From positions 1 to 39,121 of the forward strand of contig CADBKO010000025.1 in the NCBI GenBank assembly GCA_902795345.1: a stretch of 39,121 nt of DNA, given 5' to 3'. Positions 27,706 through 35,739 of this stretch are shown one piece after another. Source of the stretch: Oscillospiraceae bacterium (lineage in GTDB: Bacteria; Bacillota; Clostridia; Oscillospirales; Oscillospiraceae). The notes beneath the pieces are model-generated. The model saw nothing but the letters and a program-made list of their open reading frames with translations. It did not search any database and was not told the DNA's origin. The translations under genes were made by a program, and so were the position numbers. Numbering within the stretch: position 1 is the first letter of the stretch; every line of letters begins with the position of its first letter.

Positions 27706-29310
27706 ATGTGGAAAGCGCTTCTGAAAAAACAGTTTCTGGAGCTCATCAACGTCTATTTTCCCAAGAAGAAAGCAGGGAAAAAGCGCAGCGCCGGTGCTGT
27801 CGTGGGCTTCCTCATCCTCTTTATCCTCATTTTCCTCTCTCTGGGCAGCTCCTTCTATGCCGCCGCATACATGCTGGCCTCCACCATGCTGCCCATGGGC
27901 CTCAGCTGGCTCTATTTTGCCCTGATGGGCTCTCTCTCCGTCTTCCTGGGCGTCTTCGGCGGCGTGTTCAGCACCTACGCCAGCCTCTATCTTGCCAAGG
28001 ACAACGACATGCTCCTCAGCCTCCCCATCCCGCCCCGGCGCATCCTTCTGGTCCGGATGACCGGCGTGTACGCGGCGGGACTCGTTTACAGTGCCGTGGC
28101 CTGGCTTCCGGCGGTGATCTGCTATCTGACCTTTGACGCTTCTCCGGCGGCGGCGGTCTTTTCCCTGCTGCTGACCTTCGTCAACGCCTTCCTGGTGCTG
28201 GTGTTCTCCTGCCTGCTGGGCTGGGCGGTGGCGGCGATCAGCAGCCGCCTGCGGCGGAAGAACATCATCACGGTGATCCTCTCTCTCGGCTTCCTGGCGA
28301 TCTATTTCTTCGCCACCAGCCGCATGAACCAGATGCTGACCAGCCTCACCCAGAACACGGATAAGCTGGGAGAAGCGGTGCGTGGCAAGCTGTGGCCCCT
28401 GTATCAGCTGGGGCTGGCCGCGACCGGCAAGGTGCTGCCCATGCTCTGCTGGTGCTGCCTGGTGCTGGCCCTCAGCCTGCTGACCTATTGGCTCCTCTCC
28501 CGCAGCTTCATCCGCCTCGCCACCGCCAACCGGGGCGCGAAAAAGGCGGTCTACCACGCGGGGCGCAGCAAGGCTTCCACCATGGACGCCGCCCTGCTGC
28601 GCAAGGAGATGAAGCGCTTTCTGGGAAGCCCCGTCTACCTGCTCAATTGCGGCCTGGGGATCGTTTTCATTCTGGCGGTGGCCGTCTTCCTTCTGGTGAG
28701 GGCGGGCGCGGTCCGGGAGACCATGACCCTGCTCCTGTCCTCCGCGCCTTACCTGGTGAAGGCCCTGCTGCCCGCCCTGGGGGCCATGGTGGTCTGCGCT
28801 CTGGGGGTCATGAATCCCATCACCGCGCCCTCCATCTCCCTGGAGGGGAAGAGCCTGTGGGTGCTGCAAAGCCTGCCGGTCCCGGCCAGGGCCGCGCTGC
28901 GCGCCAAGGAGCGGCTCCAGCTCGTGCTGTGCCTGCCCCCGGCCCTGCTCTGCTCCCTGGTCCTGGCCTTCGTGCTGCGCTTTGACCTTCTCGCGGCCCT
29001 GCTGTCCCTGGGGATCGTGGCGCTGTTCACCGCCGTGATCGGGGACCTGGGGCTGATGATGAATCTGCTGAAGCCCAACCTCACCTGGACCAACGAAATG
29101 GTGCCCGTGAAGCAGGGCCTGCCGGTGCTGATCACCCTTTTCGGCGGCTGGATCCTCGCTCTTGCCTGCGTCGGTCTCTGCGCCGCATTGGGGCAAGTGC
29201 TGCCCGTGCGCCTGGGCATGGCGGCGGAGGCAGTCCTGCTGGGGGCGGCGCTGCTGCTTATGAAACACTGGCTGAAGACAAAGGGCTGCCGGATCTTCGA
29301 GGAACTGTAA
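27706..29310 (+). CDS. ABC exporter permease (ABC-2/ABC_export-like, ~12 TM)
   Basis: A 534-aa membrane protein with about twelve hydrophobic helices in two similar halves. It opens with a cytoplasmic basic segment (MWKALLKKQFLELINVYFPK KKAGKKRS), then helices, then the loop YLAKDNDMLLSLPIPPRRIL, seen in large clostridial exporter permeases; the equivalent loop in the second half is SLEGKSLWVLQSLPVPARA. Translationally coupled to the ATPase. The substrate is unknown; export of a lipid, peptide or drug is typical. It ends before the convergent terminator at 29331. Confidence 0.88.
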   Translation: MWKALLKKQFLELINVYFPKKKAGKKRSAGAVVGFLILFILIFLSLGSSFYAAAYMLASTMLPMGLSWLYFALMGSLSVFLGVFGGVFSTYASLYLAKDNDMLLSLPIPPRRILLVRMTGVYAAGLVYSAVAWLPAVICYLTFDASPAAAVFSLLLTFVNAFLVLVFSCLLGWAVAAISSRLRRKNIITVILSLGFLAIYFFATSRMNQMLTSLTQNTDKLGEAVRGKLWPLYQLGLAATGKVLPMLCWCCLVLALSLLTYWLLSRSFIRLATANRGAKKAVYHAGRSKASTMDAALLRKEMKRFLGSPVYLLNCGLGIVFILAVAVFLLVRAGAVRETMTLLLSSAPYLVKALLPALGAMVVCALGVMNPITAPSISLEGKSLWVLQSLPVPARAALRAKERLQLVLCLPPALLCSLVLAFVLRFDLLAALLSLGIVALFTAVIGDLGLMMNLLKPNLTWTNEMVPVKQGLPVLITLFGGWILALACVGLCAALGQVLPVRLGMAAEAVLLGAALLLMKHWLKTKGCRIFEEL

Positions 29311-29330
29311 GCAGGCGCTGCAAGAAATAT

Positions 29331-29356
29331 CACCCCCCGGATGGTTCCGGGGGGTG
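29331..29356. terminator. Convergent terminator between ABC permease and MoaF-like genes
   Basis: CACCCCCCGGA (29331-29341), loop TGGT, TCCGGGGGGTG (29346-29356): a perfect 11-bp stem. No long T-run on either side, so efficiency is uncertain. Confidence 0.65.
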
Positions 29357-29366
29357 ACGCTTATCC

Positions 29367-30245
29367 TCAGATATAATACCCGCTCTGGAAGTTCTTGAAT
29401 TCCTCCGGGAAGGGGATCTCCTGCCCGTAGGCGCCGAAGCAGTAGTTTTCAGGTTGCTGATTCGCGTTGGTGCCGAAGGAGCGGCCCACGTCGATCATCC
29501 GCTCCAGATCCATGAGGAAGGCCAGGCTGTTGCCCCTGGTCTTGGGCCCGGTGAACTTCTCCAGGTTCTGCTCGGCAAAGGCAAAGACATAGATGCCCTT
29601 CTTGATGCGGATATACAGGGCGGGCTCCGTGGGGTCCTTGTAGCCCGCGAAGGACTCGGCCATGGCCTTTCCTTCCTCGATCTGGGCGGGCGTGGGGGGC
29701 CGGTCGGATTTCGGCATGGTCACGTTGTAATACCGCTCTGTGCGGTAGACATGGACGATGCGGAAGGTGGGAGAATAGGTCCACAGCACCGCCCGGCCGA
29801 TCATATCCGTGGTATAGCCGTGGCGTTTCTCATTCAGCGTCCCGTCCGGGCGCAGCACCGCGCCGAAATGGGCCTTGATCTCCACCAGATAGGGGAACTT
29901 GGGGTTCATCCCCTGCCGCCCCTCGATGACGGTGACCAGGTCGTTCTCATCGTCCAGGATCATCGTCAGGCCCAGCCGGGGGGTCACGCCGGGGATCTCC
30001 GCATTGATGAAGTAGGTCTGTTCTTCCACCTTGAGGCAGACATAGCTGTCTTTTCTCGGTTCCTCCCCCACTCTGCCCCAGGCGACGGTGTCCCGCTCGA
30101 AATGCAGGAGATAATCATAGCCGCTGTCCATGCAGACGGTCAGCTCCCGTCCGGCCAGCTCGAAATTGCGGGGCGGGCAATACTGGCTCAGGCCCTCGTA
30201 GGTAGGCTGGCCGTTTTCCGCCATGACCTTCTTTTCCTCCGCCAT
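29367..30245 (-). CDS. MoaF-like protein
   Basis: A 292-aa cytoplasmic protein with two lipocalin-like halves, as in MoaF. The N-terminal half has ELAGRELTVCMDSGYDYLLH and YFINAEIPGVTPRLGLTMIL; the C-terminal half has YSPTFRIVHVYRTERYYNV, YIRIKKGIYVFAFAEQN and a closing SLAFLMDLERMIDVGRSFG. MoaF is linked to molybdenum-cofactor-dependent functions in some bacteria but its activity is not established, and no moa/moe genes are nearby. AAGGAG precedes the ATG at 30245. It follows the Na/Pi transporter by 29 bp on the same strand, an unexplained pairing. Confidence 0.7.
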   Translation of the reverse strand: MAEEKKVMAENGQPTYEGLSQYCPPRNFELAGRELTVCMDSGYDYLLHFERDTVAWGRVGEEPRKDSYVCLKVEEQTYFINAEIPGVTPRLGLTMILDDENDLVTVIEGRQGMNPKFPYLVEIKAHFGAVLRPDGTLNEKRHGYTTDMIGRAVLWTYSPTFRIVHVYRTERYYNVTMPKSDRPPTPAQIEEGKAMAESFAGYKDPTEPALYIRIKKGIYVFAFAEQNLEKFTGPKTRGNSLAFLMDLERMIDVGRSFGTNANQQPENYCFGAYGQEIPFPEEFKNFQSGYYI

Positions 30246-30274
30246 AGCTTGCTCCTTTCTTCCTCCGGGTTATC

Positions 30275-32098
30275 TTATTCTGTTTCTTCTTCCTTTTCGG
30301 CGTCCGGCATGCCGGTGAGCCGGTCCAGATACCGCTTCCGGACGGCGGCATATTCCGCATTGTATGCCTCGTCCTCCCCCTGGTGGAGATGCAGGATATA
30401 GTCATGCTCCATGGCGGCCACCGCCGTGTCCATGAGGGAGACGGTATGGACGCCCAGGTTGGAGCACTGGTCGGAGATGCGCTCCGCATTCACCAGGATG
30501 TCCTGGAAAATGAAGCCGTCGTTGACGCTGCACTCCCCGGAGCGGAGGCGCTTGAGATGCCGGTTGCGCATGAGGGCCACCAGTTCGTCCACCACTTCCT
30601 CCAGAGGTTCGATGCCTCTGGCCTCCGTCTTGTCGGCGTCCACAAAGGACTTCTCGGCCTTGTCCAGGATCTCCGCGATGATCTCCCGCAGGAGCCGCAG
30701 CTCCTCCTGGGCCCCGGGGCTGAAGCGCAGCTCCCGGTCATGCAGCTCACAAGCGCTCTCCGTCAGGTTCACGGCATGGTCCCCGATGCGCTCGAATTCA
30801 TCCACGCACTTGATGTAGTAGCTCAGCCTGTCGCTGGCCTTCCCCGTGCTCATATGGGGCGAGAGACGCACCATATAATCCCCCGCGTGGTCCGCCAGGG
30901 AGTCGATCAGCTCCTCGTCCTCCCCCACCCGGTCGATGGCCGCTTGGTCAAATTCCAGCAGCGCGGCAAAGCCCCGCTCCACATTCGCCACGGCCAGGGA
31001 GCACATCTCCGCCACGACCTTTTTCACGGCGGACAGGGCCAGCTCCGGCGCTTCGAACAGGTTCTCATCCAGCACCTGCAGGTCCAGCTCGTCCCGCCGG
31101 GGGGCGCGCTTGTCGTCGGGGATGATCTTCCGGCTCAGATTTTCAAAGATGCCGCAGACCGGCAGCAGCAGCACGGCGCCGGCCAGCTTGAAGACCGTAT
31201 GGGTGTTGGCGATGCCGCCGGAGGTGATGGGCGAAGTCCAGAAGCTGCCGAATACCCCCAGGCGGTGCAGGACCGTGACCACGACCAGCACCAGCACCGT
31301 CCCGCTGAGGTTGAAAAGGATATGCACGATGCCGGTGCGCTTGGCGTCCGCCCGCGCGCCGACGGAGCAGACGATGGCGGTGGTGACGCAGTCCCCCAGG
31401 TAGATGCCGATGATGACGCTGTAAATGGCGCTGAAGCTGAGGCGGCCCGTGGTGGACAGGGCCTGGAGGATGCCCACGGCGGCGCTGGAGCTCTGGATGG
31501 AGAAGGCCACCGCCATGCCCGCCAGGTAACCAAGCACCGGCTTGTCCGCCAGGGTGAGGAACAGCTGCCCGAAGGCGGCGGACTCCGAAAGGGGCTTTAC
31601 CGCCCCGGTCATGTTCACAAGGCCCGTGAAGAGAATGGCGAAGCCCATGACGATGGTGCCCGCCCGCTGGGAATTGCGGAAGCGGAAGGCCATGATAAAG
31701 AGGATACCCACGATGGCCGCGATGGGGGCCAGGGTATCCGGCTTGAAGAGGTTCAGCCAGGAGGCCGCCGAGGTATTCAGGTCCAGCAGGCGGATGATCT
31801 GCCCGGTGACGGTGGTGCCCACGTTGGCCCCGATGATGATGCCCAAGGACTGATGGAGGGAAATGACCCCCGCCGCCACCAGGCCGGAGGTCAGCACGAT
31901 GGTGGCGGTGGAGCTTTGTATGGCGGCGGTGGCGGCAAGGCCCAGGAAGAAAGCCCCCACCGGGCTGGTGGTGAGCTTCTCCATGGCGGATTTCAGCGCC
32001 CCGGAGGAGCCCTGCTCCAATCCCCGGGACATGAGCCGCATGCCGTAAAGGAACAGGGCCAGCCCGCCGAAAAGGGAAATAAAGTTGAAAACTGTCAT
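30275..32098 (-). CDS. Na+/phosphate cotransporter with C-terminal PhoU domain
   Basis: A 607-aa protein. The membrane part (residues 1-320) holds the two inverted PNaS repeats with their QSS signatures: TAAIQSSTATIVLTSGLVAA and AFSIQSSSAAVGILQALSTT, plus IIIGANVGTTVTGQIIRLLD. Residues 345-580 form a cytoplasmic PhoU-like helical domain (ERIGDHAVNLTESACELHDR; ERISDQCSNLGVHTVSLMD) that probably regulates transport in response to phosphate. ATG 32098 is preferred (GGAG 7 nt upstream); ATG 32116 has no ribosome site. It heads the operon with the MoaF-like gene. Confidence 0.92.
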   Translation of the reverse strand: MTVFNFISLFGGLALFLYGMRLMSRGLEQGSSGALKSAMEKLTTSPVGAFFLGLAATAAIQSSTATIVLTSGLVAAGVISLHQSLGIIIGANVGTTVTGQIIRLLDLNTSAASWLNLFKPDTLAPIAAIVGILFIMAFRFRNSQRAGTIVMGFAILFTGLVNMTGAVKPLSESAAFGQLFLTLADKPVLGYLAGMAVAFSIQSSSAAVGILQALSTTGRLSFSAIYSVIIGIYLGDCVTTAIVCSVGARADAKRTGIVHILFNLSGTVLVLVVVTVLHRLGVFGSFWTSPITSGGIANTHTVFKLAGAVLLLPVCGIFENLSRKIIPDDKRAPRRDELDLQVLDENLFEAPELALSAVKKVVAEMCSLAVANVERGFAALLEFDQAAIDRVGEDEELIDSLADHAGDYMVRLSPHMSTGKASDRLSYYIKCVDEFERIGDHAVNLTESACELHDRELRFSPGAQEELRLLREIIAEILDKAEKSFVDADKTEARGIEPLEEVVDELVALMRNRHLKRLRSGECSVNDGFIFQDILVNAERISDQCSNLGVHTVSLMDTAVAAMEHDYILHLHQGEDEAYNAEYAAVRKRYLDRLTGMPDAEKEEETE

Positions 32099-32281
32099 GC
32101 CGATACTCCGTACCATAAGAAATATGCCGGAAACACCGGGACATGGACCATCCTGATTTTACCACAGCGCCCCATTTTCGGCAACAGCTTCCTGGGAAGG
32201 ACGGCAAAAGTTCATTTTCCTGTGGCGCTTTGCCTCCGGATATGATATATTCCACACATACATATACGGGAGGTAGCGAGC

Positions 32282-32551
32282 TTGAGAGCAGTCATCACCA
32301 TCGTGGGCAAGGACGCCGTGGGCATCCTGGCCAAGACCGCCAACGTATGCGCGGCCCACAACGCCAACATCGTGGACGTGACCCAGACCGTCATGGGGGA
32401 CATTTTCTCCATGGTCATGCTGGCGGACATTGAAAAAATGGAGAGCACCATCGGCTCTCTGGCCGACGACATCGAAAAGGTGCTGGAGGGCCAGGGCCTG
32501 GTGAGCCACGTCATGCATGAGGACATCTTCAACGCCATGCACCGGATCTGA
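32282..32551 (+). CDS. ACT domain protein (UPF0237)
   Basis: An 89-aa protein consisting of a single ACT domain: [20 protein letters not shown], then [20 protein letters not shown] and a C-terminal helix. ACT domains usually bind amino acids. The start is TTG 32282 with GGGAGG 8 nt upstream. It lies 10 bp before the UPF0210 gene, and the UPF0237-UPF0210 pair is kept in many Firmicutes and Actinobacteria, suggesting one complex or a regulator-enzyme pair. Upstream, 32,099-32,281 is a divergent promoter region with TATGAT (32239-32244). Confidence 0.9.
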   Translation: MRAVITIVGKDAVGILAKTANVCAAHNANIVDVTQTVMGDIFSMVMLADIEKMESTIGSLADDIEKVLEGQGLVSHVMHEDIFNAMHRI

Positions 32552-32561
32552 GGGAATCGCC

Positions 32562-33920
32562 ATGCTGAATATGCAGGATATCATGGAAACCGTGCAGATG
32601 ATCCAGGACGAATGTCTGGACGTCCGCACCATCACCATGGGCATCAGCCTCGTGGACTGCGCCGACTCCGACATCGGAAAGGCCTGCGACAAGGTCTATG
32701 AAAAGATCGTGCGCAAGGCCGAAAGGCTGGTGGAGACGGGAGAGAACATCTCCCGCACCTATGGCATCCCCATCATCAACAAGCGGGTGAGCGTGACGCC
32801 CATCGCCTTCCTGGCGGGCGTCTCCGGCGGCGACCCCACCGCCTACGCCCTGGCCCTGGACCGGGCGGCCCGGACCGTGGGGGTCAATTTCATCGGCGGT
32901 TACAGCGCCCTTGTGCAGAAGGGCTTCTCCGCCGGGGACGAAGCCCTGATCCGCTCCATCCCCGAGGCCATGAGCCGGACGGAGCTGATCTGCTCCAGCA
33001 TCAACGTGGGCAGCACCAAGGCGGGCATCAACATGGACGCCGTACAGCTCCTGGGCAGGATCGTGAAGGCGACGGCCTCCGCCACGGCGGAAAGGCAGTC
33101 CATTGGCTGCGCCAAGCTGGTGGTGCTGTGCAACGCGCCGGAGGACAATCCCTTCATGGCCGGGGCCTTCCACGGCTTCGGGGAGCCGGACTGCGTCATC
33201 AACGTGGGGGTCTCCGGCCCCGGCGTGGTGCGGGCGGTGCTCGCGCGTCTGGGGAAGGACGCCCCCATCCAGACCGTGGCGGACACGGTGAAGCGCACCG
33301 CCTTCAAGATCACCCGCATGGGCCAGCTGGTGGCGGAAAAGGCCAGCGAAGCCCTGGGGGTCCCCTTCGGCATCATCGACCTGAGCCTGGCGCCCACCCC
33401 CGCCGTGGGGGACAGCGTGGCCCGTATTCTTGAGGAGATGGGCCTGGAGACCTGCGGCGGCCCCGGCACCACGGCCTGCCTGGCCCTGCTCAACGACGCG
33501 GTGAAAAAGGGCGGCGTCATGGCCTCCGGCCGCGTGGGCGGCCTCAGCGGCGCTTTCATCCCCGTTTCCGAGGACGAGGGCATGATGGCGGCGGCCCGCA
33601 GCGGTGCCCTCTGCCTGGAAAAGCTGGAGGCCATGACCAGCGTGTGCAGCGTGGGCCTGGATATGATCATCCTCCCCGGAGACACGGAGGCAAGCGTGAT
33701 CTCCGGCATCATCGCGGACGAGGCGGCCATCGGCATGGTGAACCAGAAGACCACCGCCGTCCGGGTCATCCCCGCCGTGGGTTATAAGGTGGGAGACGAG
33801 CTGAATTTCGGCGGTCTGCTGGGGGGCGGCCCGGTGATGCCGGTGCGGAGCCTCTCCCCCGCCGTGTTCGTGGATCGGGGCGGCTATATCCCCGCCCCCA
33901 TGCAGAGCTTGAAAAACTGA
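32562..33920 (+). CDS. UPF0210 (DUF711) family protein
   Basis: A 452-aa cytoplasmic protein of the PFL-like UPF0210 family. Typical segments are [112 protein letters not shown] and the end [13 protein letters not shown]. The fold is related to pyruvate-formate-lyase-like proteins but no activity is established. ATG 32562 follows GAGGGA and matches the family N-terminus. Partner of the ACT protein upstream. Confidence 0.93.
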   Translation: MLNMQDIMETVQMIQDECLDVRTITMGISLVDCADSDIGKACDKVYEKIVRKAERLVETGENISRTYGIPIINKRVSVTPIAFLAGVSGGDPTAYALALDRAARTVGVNFIGGYSALVQKGFSAGDEALIRSIPEAMSRTELICSSINVGSTKAGINMDAVQLLGRIVKATASATAERQSIGCAKLVVLCNAPEDNPFMAGAFHGFGEPDCVINVGVSGPGVVRAVLARLGKDAPIQTVADTVKRTAFKITRMGQLVAEKASEALGVPFGIIDLSLAPTPAVGDSVARILEEMGLETCGGPGTTACLALLNDAVKKGGVMASGRVGGLSGAFIPVSEDEGMMAAARSGALCLEKLEAMTSVCSVGLDMIILPGDTEASVISGIIADEAAIGMVNQKTTAVRVIPAVGYKVGDELNFGGLLGGGPVMPVRSLSPAVFVDRGGYIPAPMQSLKN

Positions 33921-33944
33921 TAAGAGCAGAAAGGAGACATGGAA

Positions 33945-34151
33945 ATGGCAAGCAACAACCGCTGCGCCGGAAGCGACGGCACCCCCAAGCTGGAAGAGCG
34001 GCCCTGCCCCGTGTGCGGGGAGGAAGTGGAGGTCTTTCTTCGGAAGGGCAGGATCTGCGAGGAATCCATCTGCCCCAAGTGCGGCTATAAGTTTGAAATA
34101 CAGCCCGAGCCGGTGATCGTTCCCCGAGAGGTGCCGGACAAGGCGGAATGA
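33945..34151 (+). CDS. Small zinc-ribbon protein
   Basis: A 68-aa protein with one treble-clef/ribbon: RPCPVCGEEVEVF and ICPKCGYKFEIQ, four cysteines in two CxxC pairs 28 residues apart, in the style of small zinc ribbons. ATG 33945 is chosen because AAGGAG lies 8 nt upstream (ATG 33939 is only 2 nt away). Its stop overlaps the YbaK start (ATGA). No role can be assigned. Confidence 0.7.
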   Translation: MASNNRCAGSDGTPKLEERPCPVCGEEVEVFLRKGRICEESICPKCGYKFEIQPEPVIVPREVPDKAE

Positions 34152-34639
34152 AAAAGTCTGCGGAAAAGACCAACGTCCTGCGCATGCTGGGCCAGCGGGG
34201 GCTCGACTTTAAGGTGCACGATTATTCGGATTCCGGCGCCGTCAGCGGCCCGGATGTGGCCGCGGCCCTGGGAGAGGACCCGGAAAAGGTATTCAAGACC
34301 CTGGTGACAGTGGGGAAAAGCGGCCAGCACTATGTTTTCGTGGTGCCGGTGTGCCGTGAGCTGGACCTGAAAAAGGCAGCGGCGGCGGTGAAGGAAAAGA
34401 ACGTCGCCATGATCCCCCAGAAGGAGCTGCTGCCCCTGACGGGCTATATCCACGGGGGATGCAGTCCCATCGGCATGAAGAAGCTGTTCCCCACGGTGCT
34501 GCACATAAGCGCAGGGGAGCTGGGCACCCTCTGCGTCAGCGGCGGGCGTATCGGCCTGCAGGTGGAGCTGACGCCCTCTGCCCTGGGGCAGCTGACGCCC
34601 TATACCCTGGCGGACATCGTGACGGAGGAGGAATCGTGA
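34148..34639 (+). CDS. ybaK: YbaK/EbsC-type aminoacyl-tRNA deacylase
   Basis: A 163-aa editing protein that hydrolyses mischarged tRNA, Cys-tRNA(Pro) in E. coli YbaK. The catalytic lysine motif is KVFKTLVTVGKSG (residues about 55-67), with AAVKEKNVAMIPQKELLPLT and GYIHGGCSPIGMKK, which are characteristic of the YbaK subgroup. Length is normal. It overlaps the zinc-ribbon gene by 4 bp and the next gene by 1 bp (TGATG), so the three are coupled. Confidence 0.93.
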   Translation: MKKSAEKTNVLRMLGQRGLDFKVHDYSDSGAVSGPDVAAALGEDPEKVFKTLVTVGKSGQHYVFVVPVCRELDLKKAAAAVKEKNVAMIPQKELLPLTGYIHGGCSPIGMKKLFPTVLHISAGELGTLCVSGGRIGLQVELTPSALGQLTPYTLADIVTEEES

Positions 34640-35091
34640 TGTCGGATTACTCTACCCTTTGCCGGGACCTGGTGGCCCTGGTGGACGGAGTCCCCCACCC
34701 CATCGCCAACCTGGCCAATGCCGCCGCCTTGCTGTGGCAGGAGCTGGAGGACCTGAACTGGGCGGGGTTCTATCTCTCCGAGGGGGACCGGCTGGTGCTG
34801 GGGCCCTTCCAGGGAAAGCCCGCCTGCATCGAGATCCCCTACGGGAAGGGCGTCTGCGGCACGGCGGCGGAAAAGCAGGAGGCCGTGGTGGTGGAGGACG
34901 TGCACGAATTCCCCGGCCATATCGCCTGCGACGAAGCCTCCCGCTCGGAGATCGTCATCCCCATGACCCGGAACGGCGTGGTCTTCGCCGTGCTGGACCT
35001 GGACAGCCCTAACGTGGGCCGCTTCACCCAGGCGGACCGGGCGGGCCTGGAGGTCTTCGTAAGAGTGCTGGAAAAGGCGCTGTTCCCCTGA
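34639..35091 (+). CDS. msrC: Free methionine-(R)-sulfoxide reductase (fRMsr, GAF domain)
   Basis: A 150-aa GAF-domain enzyme that reduces free methionine-(R)-sulfoxide with thioredoxin. The three family cysteines are in KPACIEIPYGKGVCGTAAEK and in HEFPGHIACDEASRSEIVIP, and WAGFYLSEGDRLVLGPFQG is the GAF start. ATG 34639 overlaps the YbaK stop; AGGAGG lies 8 nt upstream. A GTG at 34636 is an alternative. Oxidative-damage repair fits a gut anaerobe. A strong terminator follows. Confidence 0.93.
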   Translation: MSDYSTLCRDLVALVDGVPHPIANLANAAALLWQELEDLNWAGFYLSEGDRLVLGPFQGKPACIEIPYGKGVCGTAAEKQEAVVVEDVHEFPGHIACDEASRSEIVIPMTRNGVVFAVLDLDSPNVGRFTQADRAGLEVFVRVLEKALFP

Positions 35092-35110
35092 ATGTGATCG
35101 GACAGCAGAT

Positions 35111-35150
35111 GCCCGACAGGAATCCCCGATTCCTGTCGGGCTTTCTTTTT
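35111..35150 (+). terminator. Intrinsic terminator after fRMsr
   Basis: GCCCGACAGGAAT (35111-35123), loop CCCCG, ATTCCTGTCGGGC (35129-35141), then TTTCTTTTT. A perfect 13-bp stem with a good U-tract. Confidence 0.95.
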
Positions 35151-35183
35151 CCGGAAAGTGCACATAATTTTATTACTTTTTAC

Positions 35184-35212
35184 TTGCTTATTTCCCCGAA
35201 TCATGCTAATCT
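35184..35212 (+). promoter_or_regulatory. Promoter of the DinJ antitoxin gene
   Basis: TTGCTT (35184-35189), 17-bp spacer, TAATCT (35207-35212). The spacer ATTTCCCCGAATCATGC is very like that of the LysM-gene promoter (15811-15839). Confidence 0.6.
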
Positions 35213-35242
35213 GAAACCATCAAATGCCAAGGAGACGATCAG

Positions 35243-35509
35243 ATGAAAACGGCAAGCGTCAATGTTACCATGCGGATGGAAAAGGAACTGAAGGAGGAAG
35301 CGGAGGCCCTCTTTGCGGATATGGGCCTGAGCCTCAACGCCGCCTGCCGCATGTTCCTCAAGCGGGCGGTGATGGAGCAGCGCATCCCCTTCGAGGTCCG
35401 GCGGGTGGACCGGAAGACCCTGCAGGCCCTCTCCGACGCGGAGCAGGGAAAGAATGTCAGCGGCAGCTTCGACAGCGTGGACGCCCTCATGGAGGAGCTG
35501 GAAAAGTAA
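35243..35509 (+). CDS. dinJ: RelB/DinJ-family antitoxin
   Basis: An 88-aa antitoxin. Residues 1-50 are the ribbon-helix-helix DNA-binding part typical of DinJ: SVNVTMRMEKELKEEAEALF, ADMGLSLNAACRMFLKRAVM, QRIPFEV. The tail to residue 88 would bind and block the toxin (SFDSVDALMEELEK). AAGGAG lies 8 nt upstream of the ATG. Normally the toxin gene follows within a few bases; here a ~194-bp repeat element separates it from the toxin domain at 35740, which itself is fused to a permease. RelB-type antitoxins often autoregulate, so the downstream fusion gene may be under DinJ control. Confidence 0.93.
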   Translation: MKTASVNVTMRMEKELKEEAEALFADMGLSLNAACRMFLKRAVMEQRIPFEVRRVDRKTLQALSDAEQGKNVSGSFDSVDALMEELEK

Positions 35510-35520
35510 AACCCATAAGC

Positions 35521-35714
35521 GCGCGTTGCAAAATGCAATTACAGCCCGTCATTCCGAGCCAGCGCGCACGCTGGCTCGGGAATCCGTCCTCTATTCGAAG
35601 GAAAATGGATTGCCACACCCGCTTCGCGGGTTCATTCCGCGCGAGGGGACCCGCCGCGCAGCGGTGGGCGCGCGCTACTTCGCAATGACGAGGGAGGGGC
35701 AATTTGCAACGCGC
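35521..35714. mobile_element. MITE-like inverted-repeat element between antitoxin and toxin
   Basis: Perfect 12-bp terminal inverted repeats GCGCGTTGCAAA (35521-35532) / TTTGCAACGCGC (35703-35714). Inside, a second tier: CGTCATTCCGAG near 35548 against CTTCGCAATGACG near 35678 (CGTCATTGCGAAG in reverse). Further hairpins are CCGAGCCAGCG (35554-35564) / CGCTGGCTCGG (35569-35579), ACCCGC/GCGGGT, and CCGC/GCGG. It has no coding capacity. This CGTCATTGCGAG-type motif is of the kind found in dispersed, non-coding repeats of Firmicute genomes. No target-site duplication is evident. Confidence 0.75.
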
Positions 35715-35739
35715 CCAATCCGAATCAGGAGGCGTTACC

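Noticed and set aside
30383..32245. A 620-codon plus-strand frame opposite the Na/Pi transporter
   Set aside because: Antisense shadow; His/Gly/Gln-rich with no domain.
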